From Planosporangium mesophilum (lineage in GTDB: Bacteria; Actinomycetota; Actinomycetes; Mycobacteriales; Micromonosporaceae), in the NCBI RefSeq assembly GCF_016863255.1, contig NZ_BOON01000030.1:62001-126000 (forward strand): a stretch of DNA of 64,000 nucleotides, in the 5' to 3' direction. Positions 55,064-62,422 of this stretch are shown in pieces. The number at the start of each line of letters is the position of its first letter. The stretch's first letter is position 1. Position numbers and translations under genes: made by a program. The notes beneath the pieces were generated by a model, which was not told the origin of the DNA, searched no databases, and saw only the letters and a list, made by a program, of their open reading frames with translations.

Positions 55064-57267
55064 GGCCGGTTCGGCTCCTCGACAGGCGTCGCTTTGACTA
55101 GATCGGTACCGGGTTCCGGCGCCGAGTCCAGGGTCCAGTACGGGTCGGCGGCGGCCGTGGCGTCGAGGATCTGCATGGTGTCGGTTTCCGCTCCTACGTC
55201 GTAGCCCCGGGCGTCGACCACGGGCTGGACCTGGGTGTCCTCGTGCGCGTCGGGCACCGCCTGGGTGTCGCCCTCCGCCTCGGCTTCGGTGTCCGCCTGG
55301 GCGTCGGCGGCCACCCGCGCGGTTGCCGCCACCCGCGCGGTTGCCGCCGCCGGGACGTCGGGATCCGGCACGACGCCGACGGGGTCACGCGCCGAGGGGA
55401 CCTGGAAGGTCGGCTGGATCTTGCCCCGGACGGGCGGCGCCCACTCCGCCATCGGGTCGTCCGCCGGCGCGTCCTCACCCCATCCGTCGTCGGGCTCCGC
55501 GTCCCACTCGGGGCGGCGGCCCGCCCCCAGGCCAAAGTCTGCGGGGCCGCCGGAGACCGCGGGGCCGCCGGAGTGGGCAGGGCTGCCGGAGACCGCGGCG
55601 ATGACGGCCGGAGCGACGCCGATGACCAGGATCAGGGCGGCCCAGATCCACAGCGGCGGGTAGGCGTGGCCGCCGGTGAGGCTCACCCCGAGCGCTGCCG
55701 CGGCGACCACGGCCCACAGCAGGTGCAGCCGGAACGTACGGAATGAGTCGGCCGCGCCCGGCTTGGCCCGGGCGGTCACCACGAAGGCCGGCCGGCGGCG
55801 CAGCAGCGCCCCGGCACCCGCTGCGACGTGGACCGGACCGGCGAACAGGGTCAGCGCCAGGCCCGACAGCCCCAGCCCGCGCCGCTCGTGGGTGGCGACG
55901 TGGTACCGGCGCAGCCGCAGCAGCAGCACGAGCCAGCTCGCCAGCGTCGCACCCCACAGGGTCAGCCACATGATGGTGTCGAGCCGGATGGCGGAGGCGC
56001 CGGCGAGTAGGTAGACCATGCCGGCGAGGCTGCCCAGCGCCAGGCTGGCCGCCGCGCTCGGGTGGTAGAACCGCAGCAGGCGGTACTGCCAGCGGCGGCG
56101 GCCGGGCAGGTTCTCCGACTGCCGCAGGTCACGCCGCAGCAGGACCTGCCAGATCCCGTACGCCCGGCGCTTCTGCCCGTTGAAGTAGTCCGCCCACGAG
56201 GCCGGCCCCTGGCCGATCACCAGCACGTCAGGCGTGTAGACGCCCTTCCACGCCCTGCCGGTCGCCGGGTTGACGGCGGTGTACACCTCGATGCTCGTGG
56301 CGTGGCCCTCGAGGATCGAGTCCCGGTAGCCGCCGATCTCGTGCCAGGCCGAGGGCCGGTAGAGGTGGCCGGAGCCGGTGAGCGGGGGAGCGCCGAGCCC
56401 GTTGCCGCCGCGGGCGATGACCCCGTTGGACAGGTACTGCTGGACCGAGGCGGCGTTGGCCACCCAGTTGGCGTCCGAGTTGCCGTACACCTGCGGGGTC
56501 GTCACGAAGGCGACGTCGGGATCGCGGAAGTAGCCCAGCGTGCGTTCCAGCAGGCGCGGCATCGGTACCTGGCCGGGGTCCACGACCGCCACCACGTCGT
56601 ACTCCCGCTCGTGGTCGGCGCGCCAGGCGTTGTGGTTGCCGGACCTGGTCCGTACCCGGAACTCGCCGGCGAGCTGGTTGTACTCGGGGCGCGACCTGCG
56701 GCTGAAGTGGTGTACGCCGAGGCGGGCGGCCATGGCCCGTACCTCCGGGTCGTCGCCCTCGTCGAGGATCCAGACGTCGACCGTGCCGGCGTACCCGACG
56801 CTCTTCATCGCGCGCAGCGTGCGCTCGGCCGCCTCGATCGGCTCCTTCGCCGGCACGATCGTGGTGAGCAGGGCGACCCGCAGGCCGACGGGCGGATCCA
56901 TCGGTACCGGATCCTTGGCGTTGACGGCGAAGACCCAGAGCGCGACGCTCCGGCCCAGCCGGACCAGCTCCACCGCGATCAGGAGACAGTACGCGAGCCG
57001 GGCGACGACGAGCTGCCAGCCGCCGACGCCGATGCCCAGCGCGCCCGGCACCCGTTCCGGGAGCAGCAGCCAGCCCGTGAACAGCGCGATCGTACCGATG
57101 TTGACCAGGACGAGGAGGGTCAGGACCAGGCGGGCCGTGCCACCGGCGACGTGCCGGAACATGACCGGCTGGTCCCGGTGTCCGGGCGAGACCGGCGCAC
57201 CGGCCAGCTCGGCGCAGTCGCGGTACAGCTGCTGACCGCGGCCGGGCGGCGTCGGTGCGTCCGCCAT
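55057..57267 (-). CDS. Membrane glycosyltransferase family 2 (cellulose synthase-like)
   Basis: 736 residues. Two N-terminal membrane segments precede the GT2 domain (about 130-390) with LLTTIVPAKEPIEAAERTLRAMKSV, WILDEGDD, VVAVVDPGQVP, LTGSGHLYRPSAWHEIGG and YFNGQKRRAYG (a variant of the Q-x-x-R-W site). Four or more C-terminal membrane helices and an acidic disordered tail with near-repeats (TARVAATARVAAD) follow. Processive synthesis and export of a beta-linked polysaccharide is inferred. ATG 57267 is chosen; the frame is open to GTG 57348. Its 3' end overlaps the GH26 gene. Confidence 0.88.
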   Translation of the reverse strand: MADAPTPPGRGQQLYRDCAELAGAPVSPGHRDQPVMFRHVAGGTARLVLTLLVLVNIGTIALFTGWLLLPERVPGALGIGVGGWQLVVARLAYCLLIAVELVRLGRSVALWVFAVNAKDPVPMDPPVGLRVALLTTIVPAKEPIEAAERTLRAMKSVGYAGTVDVWILDEGDDPEVRAMAARLGVHHFSRRSRPEYNQLAGEFRVRTRSGNHNAWRADHEREYDVVAVVDPGQVPMPRLLERTLGYFRDPDVAFVTTPQVYGNSDANWVANAASVQQYLSNGVIARGGNGLGAPPLTGSGHLYRPSAWHEIGGYRDSILEGHATSIEVYTAVNPATGRAWKGVYTPDVLVIGQGPASWADYFNGQKRRAYGIWQVLLRRDLRQSENLPGRRRWQYRLLRFYHPSAAASLALGSLAGMVYLLAGASAIRLDTIMWLTLWGATLASWLVLLLRLRRYHVATHERRGLGLSGLALTLFAGPVHVAAGAGALLRRRPAFVVTARAKPGAADSFRTFRLHLLWAVVAAAALGVSLTGGHAYPPLWIWAALILVIGVAPAVIAAVSGSPAHSGGPAVSGGPADFGLGAGRRPEWDAEPDDGWGEDAPADDPMAEWAPPVRGKIQPTFQVPSARDPVGVVPDPDVPAAATARVAATARVAADAQADTEAEAEGDTQAVPDAHEDTQVQPVVDARGYDVGAETDTMQILDATAAADPYWTLDSAPEPGTDLVKATPVEEPNRPW

Positions 57268-57450
57268 CGACACACCGTGCCTCGTCGTCGCGCTCAAGGC
57301 CCCTCCCAGCTGCGACGTGTCACCCGTATGGCCTACCGACGGGTACACGGAACGCCAGGCTAGTCAATGCGGTCGCCATCGGGAAGTCGGGAAATTGCCG
57401 CATTCAGCGTGAACCATCATCTATGGGCGCGCTGATTTCGCGATCTCCAT

Positions 57451-57489
57451 GATCCCGGATGACCCGGTCGTCCGGCGCGGACCGGGATC
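57451..57489 (-). terminator. Possible terminator after the conservon GTPase gene
   Basis: GATCCCGG (57451-57458) and CCGGGATC (57482-57489) form an outer stem around further GC-rich pairing, 33 bases beyond the GTPase stop. It may separate the conservon from the GT2-GH26 pair. Confidence 0.5.
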
Positions 57490-57521
57490 GATGGCTGCGC
57501 GGCATCCCGTCAGGTCCGCGG

Positions 57522-58121
57522 CTAGCGCTGGGCCTTCCGGATCAGGTCCTCCACGAACGAGATCAGGATTTCCTTGGTGGAGGCGCGATCGCGGGCATCG
57601 CAGAGCAGTACCAGTACGTCGTCGTCGAGGTCCAGGGCGATCCGGATGTCCGCGGGGTCGTACTGCTTCGCCCCGTCGAAGCAGTTGACCGCCACGACGA
57701 ACGGGATGCCCCGCTTCTCGAAGTAGTCCACCGACGGGAAGCTGTCGTCCAGCCGCCGGGTGTCGGCGAGCACGACCGCACCGAGGGCGCCGGTTGCCAG
57801 CTCGTCCCACACGAACCAGAACCGGTCCTGACCGGGCGTGCCGAAAAGGTACAGGATGAGGTTGTCGGTCAGGGTGATGCGGCCGAAGTCGAGCGCGACC
57901 GTCGTGGTGTTCTTGCCCTCCACGCCGGACAGATCGTCTACGCCGACACTCTCGGCGGTGATCAGTTCCTCGGTCCTCAGCGGTTCGATCTCACTGACCG
58001 AGGCGACCATCGTCGTCTTTCCCGCCCCGAAGCCGCCGGCGATGAGGATCTTCACCGCCATCGGCATGGTGGCCACCGCGGAGGTGCCCCGGACGGGCCG
58101 GTCAGAGTGCGCGTAGGCCAT
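57522..58121 (-). CDS. Conservon Ras-like GTPase (CvnD type)
   Basis: 199 residues. The P-loop is GGFGAGKTT (29-37), the effector/switch region is NTTTVALDFGRITL, switch II is LFGTPGQDRFWFVWDEL, and a VAVNCFDGAK stretch replaces the usual NKxD guanine motif, as in CvnD proteins. These GTPases interact with the other conservon proteins at the membrane in a eukaryote-like signalling complex. ATG 58121 overlaps the DUF742 gene by 20 bases. It is the last gene of the downstream conservon. Confidence 0.93.
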   Translation of the reverse strand: MAYAHSDRPVRGTSAVATMPMAVKILIAGGFGAGKTTMVASVSEIEPLRTEELITAESVGVDDLSGVEGKNTTTVALDFGRITLTDNLILYLFGTPGQDRFWFVWDELATGALGAVVLADTRRLDDSFPSVDYFEKRGIPFVVAVNCFDGAKQYDPADIRIALDLDDDVLVLLCDARDRASTKEILISFVEDLIRKAQR

Positions 58122-58470
58122 CAGCCACCGCCTTCAGGATCGTGAGGTTGGGCGTAGATGTTTCCAGGGAGGCGGCGCGCACGATGAGGGCACCCTGGGC
58201 GCGCAGGTCGTCGAGCAGGACCCGGACGACACCGGCGGGTACGTTCATGCGTGCGGCAAGCTCGGCCACCGAGACCGGCCGCTGCGCAAGCTCCAGAATG
58301 GACAGATGTTCAGGTTCCCAGAATTCGTCGGGATGCGGTGACCGGGCGGCCACCACGAGCGTGATCAGGTCGAAGTCGGCCGACGCCCGGGTACGCCCGT
58401 GGGTCATCGCGTACGGGCGCACCAACGGCCCGGCCGACTCGTCGTCGGCGTCGTGCTCCGACCAGCTCAT
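58102..58470 (-). CDS. Conservon DUF742 protein (CvnC type)
   Basis: 122 residues. GPLVRPYAMTHGRT, DFDLITLVVAAR, EPEHLSILELAQRPVSVAELAARMNVPAGVVRVLLDDL and a final LKAVADGLRAL are the DUF742 signature, a winged-helix-like protein that in conservons binds the roadblock and GTPase partners. ATG 58470 is preferred to GTG 58473. It overlaps the GTPase gene and follows the roadblock gene by 15 bases. Confidence 0.93.
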   Translation of the reverse strand: MSWSEHDADDESAGPLVRPYAMTHGRTRASADFDLITLVVAARSPHPDEFWEPEHLSILELAQRPVSVAELAARMNVPAGVVRVLLDDLRAQGALIVRAASLETSTPNLTILKAVADGLRAL

Positions 58471-58485
58471 CACGCCACCCCACGC

Positions 58486-58938
58486 TCAGCCCTGCTGCTG
58501 GAGGAGCGGGTCGGAGTCCGGCGACGGCACCCGGGGGAGCGACGAGCGGGACAGGGTCGCGAGGTTCTGGCCGACGCGCTGGATGAGCAGGTTCATCTCG
58601 AACGCGACCAGCCCCACGTCGCAGGCGGAGGTGGCCATGACGGCGAGGTTCGCTCCGTAGCCGGCAGCGGTGACGAAGAAGAACCAGCGATCCGTCTCCA
58701 CGATGGTCTGGCGTACCGAACCGCCGTCGAAGTGGCGACCGGCCCCGCGGGCGAGACTCTGGAAGCCCGAAGCGATCGCGGAGAGGTGCTCGGAGTCGGC
58801 GCGGTCCAGGTCGGCGGAGGAGGCGATCGGCAGCCCGTCGGCGGACAGCAGGACCGCGTGGTGGATGTCCGCCACTCGCTGTACCAGGTCTTCGAGCAGC
58901 CAGTTCAGGTCGCCGGCCGCGCTCGTACGCTCGGTCAT
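58486..58938 (-). CDS. Conservon roadblock/LC7 protein (CvnB type)
   Basis: 150 residues. DLNWLLEDLVQRVADIHHAVLLSADGLPIASS, ASGFQSLARGAGRHFDGGSVRQTIVE and FFFVTAAGYGANLAVMATSACDVGLVAFEMNLLIQRVG form a complete roadblock/LC7 fold, a regulator of the associated GTPase. ATG 58938 overlaps the kinase stop as TGATG. A Ser/Pro-rich C-terminal tail ends in QQQG. Confidence 0.93.
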   Translation of the reverse strand: MTERTSAAGDLNWLLEDLVQRVADIHHAVLLSADGLPIASSADLDRADSEHLSAIASGFQSLARGAGRHFDGGSVRQTIVETDRWFFFVTAAGYGANLAVMATSACDVGLVAFEMNLLIQRVGQNLATLSRSSLPRVPSPDSDPLLQQQG

Positions 58939-61373
58939 CAACTCTCCTCGTCGCGATGCTCTGTGCTGGTCGTGCCGGGGTCGCCCGGTGTGGACGACCG
59001 GCCGGTGTGGTCGTCGATCGGTTGGCGCCCCCGCTGGGTGCCTCGCTGGTAGGCGCTCATCATCTGGCGTACCTCGTCGGCGGAGCGCTGTGGCGGCGGC
59101 GCCGGGTGCGGGCGTGGGACGGTGGCCGGGCCGGCGTTGTCGCGCAGGCCGGGGGCGAGCCGCGCCTGCCGTACCCGTACCGGCAGGCCGAGGTGGGTTC
59201 GCGCCGCTGGGGCGTCGGCGCCGACCCGATCACCGGTGTCGCCCTGTCCATGGTCGCCGGGAACGTCACCGTCGCCGGGAACGTCACCGCCTCCGGGAAC
59301 GTCACCGCCTCCGGAAATGCCACCGCCGTGAAAGTCACCGCTGTCCCTGTCCCTGTCCATGTCACCGTCCATGTCGTCGTCATCGGTACCGTCCCGACCG
59401 GCCGGAACGGTACCGGCGTCTGCGGCGCCCCCCGTAGGTTGACGTTCTACCGGCTCGCGCTCGGTCGTGGCTGCCGCCACACCGCTGACGAGCTCCCCTG
59501 GCAGCAGGATGACGGCCGTGACCCCGCCGGACGGGGAGCCGTGCAGCGACACCCGGATGCCGTGCCGGGCCGCGACGCGGGCCACCACGAACATGCCCAG
59601 GCGAGGGCTCTCGCTCAGGGCCAGCACGTTGAACTCGGGCGGATGGGCCAGCCAGGCGTTCGCGGCGGCCAGGTCGGTGTCGGTCATGCCCAGCCCGCGG
59701 TCGACCACCTCGACGGCGAACCCGTGCGGCACCATCTGGCCCGAGACCTGGACCTGGGTGTCCGGCGGCGAGAACCTGGTGGCGTTGTCGATCAGCTCGG
59801 CCACCAGGTGGAGGACGTCGGAGACCGCGGTTCCGGCGAGCATCACCGGCGCGACGGACACCACGCGTACCCGCTCGTACTGCTCGGCCTCGGCGGCCGC
59901 GCCGCGCAGCACCTCCCGCATCGCCACGGGTTCGCCCCAGTGCCGGCCGGGCCGGCCGCCGCCCAGGATGACGAGGTTCTCGGCGTACCGCTGCATCCGG
60001 GTGGCGAGGTGGTCGACGCGGAACAGGTCGTGCAGCTCCTCCGGGTCGACCGTCTTGCGCTCCATCACGTCCAGCATGGACAGTTGCTGCTTGACCAGGG
60101 TCTGGCTGCGGCGGGCGATGTTGATGAAGACGTTCCTGATGCCGGTACGCAGCTCCGCCTGTTCGACGGCGGTACGGATCGCGGTACGGCGCACCGTGTT
60201 CAGGGCGGCGGCCACCTCACCGATCTCGTCGCCGGTACGTTCGAGCACCGGCGCCTCCGCGTCGACGTCGACGTGCTCGCCGCGGCTGAGCCGGTCCACG
60301 ACGTCCGGCAGCTGGACGTCGGAGAGCGTGTGCGCGGAGCTGCTCAGGTGGCGCAGCCGCCGGGCGAGGCGGCGGGCGATGCGCAACGAGACCGCGACGG
60401 TCACGACGACCACGATCAACCCGACGAGCCCGGCGACGATGATGCGGCCGAAGATGAGGTACGCCGGACCTTTTGCATGGTCGGAGACGATGCCGGACAG
60501 GTGGTTCTGGAAGTCCGAGAGCTGTGCGAGGGCCGTGGTGTTGGCGTCGCGCCACTGGCTGGCGTTGACCGGGATCGCTCCCGTCCCGTTCGTGGCGATG
60601 GCGGAGTCTTCGGCGCGGGTCAGCCAGCCGTACGGGTCCTTGGCGAAGAAGGCGTCGAACTCTCGCCGGTACTGCCCGTCCATCCGGACGTACGTCTCGT
60701 GGTACTCGGCGCGCATCAGCCCGACCGCCTGTACGAACTGCAGGTAGCCGTCGCGGGTGAAGCGGCCGTTGGTGAGCGCGCCGGCGAGGATCGCGTCGGT
60801 ACGGGCGCGCAGTTCCCGCGCGTGCGCCAACCGCTGCAGCGCCTGCCCCTCGGCCGAGACCTGGTCGTCCGGGAACGTCGCCACCGCCGCGTACAGCGGG
60901 GTGATGGGGTCGACCAGGTCGGTGAAGGCGTCCATCATTCCCCGGCCGTCGATGGCCCGGGTCTCGACCTGCCGGCGCAGCGCGTCCAGGTTGTCGAGGG
61001 CAGTCAGCGGTGCCTCGGCCAGCTCCATCAGGTGCGCCGAGGCGATGCCGCGCACGTCGTCACGCTTCAGAGCGGCCCGGTACGCGTCGATCTTCTGGTC
61101 GACCAGGGTGCGGGCACGGGTCAGGTCGCCGAGGTTGTCCGCCGACCCGATCGTCAGGTACACCGCGGAGGCGCGGCGCTCGCCCTGGATCGCACCGACG
61201 ATCTCCTCGGCCGGCGCCACCACCTGGGTGGTCAGCCGCCCCTGGTTGTACAGGCGGTATCCGTCGCCCACGGTGAGGTAGGTGGCGAAGCCCCAGAGCG
61301 CGAGCAGGGTGACCAGCGGGATCGTGGCCAGCGTCAGCAGCTGTCTGCGGATGGACCGGACCGAACGCGACAT
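58938..61373 (-). CDS. Conservon sensor kinase with nitrate/nitrite-sensing domain (CvnA type)
   Basis: 811 residues. A membrane helix (about 12-36), an extracellular NIT-type helical sensor (about 50-300), a second membrane helix (about 312-334) and HAMP precede a histidine-kinase-like ATPase domain (about 500-640) with VAELIDNATRFSPPDTQVQV, VVDRGLGMT and LGMFVVARVAARHGI. The dimerisation segment is atypical and has no clear H-box His. The tail (about 640-811) is acidic with repeated GGGDVPGGGDVPGDGDVPGD units. ATG 61373 is chosen over TTG 61376. Confidence 0.92.
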   Translation of the reverse strand: MSRSVRSIRRQLLTLATIPLVTLLALWGFATYLTVGDGYRLYNQGRLTTQVVAPAEEIVGAIQGERRASAVYLTIGSADNLGDLTRARTLVDQKIDAYRAALKRDDVRGIASAHLMELAEAPLTALDNLDALRRQVETRAIDGRGMMDAFTDLVDPITPLYAAVATFPDDQVSAEGQALQRLAHARELRARTDAILAGALTNGRFTRDGYLQFVQAVGLMRAEYHETYVRMDGQYRREFDAFFAKDPYGWLTRAEDSAIATNGTGAIPVNASQWRDANTTALAQLSDFQNHLSGIVSDHAKGPAYLIFGRIIVAGLVGLIVVVVTVAVSLRIARRLARRLRHLSSSAHTLSDVQLPDVVDRLSRGEHVDVDAEAPVLERTGDEIGEVAAALNTVRRTAIRTAVEQAELRTGIRNVFINIARRSQTLVKQQLSMLDVMERKTVDPEELHDLFRVDHLATRMQRYAENLVILGGGRPGRHWGEPVAMREVLRGAAAEAEQYERVRVVSVAPVMLAGTAVSDVLHLVAELIDNATRFSPPDTQVQVSGQMVPHGFAVEVVDRGLGMTDTDLAAANAWLAHPPEFNVLALSESPRLGMFVVARVAARHGIRVSLHGSPSGGVTAVILLPGELVSGVAAATTEREPVERQPTGGAADAGTVPAGRDGTDDDDMDGDMDRDRDSGDFHGGGISGGGDVPGGGDVPGDGDVPGDHGQGDTGDRVGADAPAARTHLGLPVRVRQARLAPGLRDNAGPATVPRPHPAPPPQRSADEVRQMMSAYQRGTQRGRQPIDDHTGRSSTPGDPGTTSTEHRDEES

Positions 61374-61589
61374 CAATACTCGTCTCCGCGGCGGCGTGGG
61401 GGAGTACGGTCAGTAAGAAAGATCATGTAGTAGAGCGTCATGGTATAGATCACCGGGTATCCCTGGTATGCGCATTGGCTCACACACCGGCCGCCCCGCG
61501 CAACGATGGATGATCCGGCAAATCGGTGAGCGGCGGAGGTAGTGGGCGGAGAAAGCGGTGCCGGGGGAGTGGGAACCGAGGAAGTGGCG

Positions 61590-61976
61590 TCAGAGGGACC
61601 GCAGGCCCTCGAGGACCGCTTTCAGGACGCGTTCGTGGTGCATCTGCACCGCCGACCGGGGGCCGCGGGCCACGATCAGCCCCCTGCCCAGGAGGTCACC
61701 GAGCAGCACCCGGACGATGCCCACCGGCAGGTCCAGGTGCGCCGAGATCTCCGCGACCGACAGCGGCTGCTGGCACAGGTCGACGATCGCGTGGTGTTCC
61801 GGCCCCAGCCCCACCGCCACCGGGGTGGTCGGCCGGGTCGCCGCGACGAGCGCGATCAGGTCGAAGTCGCCGATCTCCGGCTTGGTCCGGCCGCGCGTCA
61901 TCGCGTACGGACGTACGACGGGCCCCGCGTCCTCGTCGAGCCAGCGGTCCTCGGTCGGGTCCTGCCGGGCGTCCAT
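61590..61976 (-). CDS. Second conservon DUF742 protein (CvnC type)
   Basis: 128 residues: AGPVVRPYAMTRGRTKPEIGDFDLIALVAAT, GPEHHAIVDLCQQPLSVAEISAHLDLPVGIVRVLLGDLLGRGLI and VLKAVLEGLRSL. It resembles the downstream CvnC but is clearly a paralogue. ATG 61976 lies 12 bases after the roadblock stop. No GTPase gene follows; the next 215 bases are AT-richer and lead straight into the second kinase. Confidence 0.92.
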   Translation of the reverse strand: MDARQDPTEDRWLDEDAGPVVRPYAMTRGRTKPEIGDFDLIALVAATRPTTPVAVGLGPEHHAIVDLCQQPLSVAEISAHLDLPVGIVRVLLGDLLGRGLIVARGPRSAVQMHHERVLKAVLEGLRSL

Positions 61977-61988
61977 GGCGGCGTGCCG

Positions 61989-62420
61989 TCACTCGCGGCC
62001 GTGCGGCCGGCCGTGCGGCTGTGCGGGCTGGCGGTCCGCGGTCGCCAGGTACGTGCCGACGCGGGCGACCAGCATCGCCATCTCGTACGCGATGAGGCCG
62101 ATGTCGGCGTCCTCGGCCGCGAGGACGGCGAGGCACGCACCGTGGCCGGCGGCCGTCACGAACAGGAACGCCGACTCCATCTCGATGATGGTCTGCCGTA
62201 CCGGCCCGCCGCCGAAGTGACGCCCGGCGCCCCGGGCCAGGCTGGCGAACCCGGACGCCACCGCCGCGAGGTGATCGGCGTCCTCGCCGCTCAGCTCGCT
62301 CGAGGCGGCGATCAGCAGCCCGTCGGCGGACAGCACCACCGCGTGCCTGGCCTGGTCGACCCGGGCGGTCAGATCGTTGAGCAACCAACGCAGGTCCGTA
62401 CCCGCGGTTGTCTTCTGCAC
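61989..62420 (-). CDS. Second conservon roadblock/LC7 protein (CvnB type)
   Basis: 143 residues: DLRWLLNDLTARVDQARHAVVLSADGLLIAASS, FASLARGAGRHFGGGPVRQTIIE and FLFVTAAGHGACLAVLAAEDADIGLIAYEMAMLVARVG. The tail ends in HGRPHGRE. ATG 62420 starts right after the kinase stop (62423), so the genes are coupled. Confidence 0.92.
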   Translation of the reverse strand: MQKTTAGTDLRWLLNDLTARVDQARHAVVLSADGLLIAASSELSGEDADHLAAVASGFASLARGAGRHFGGGPVRQTIIEMESAFLFVTAAGHGACLAVLAAEDADIGLIAYEMAMLVARVGTYLATADRQPAQPHGRPHGRE

Positions 62421-62422
62421 GG

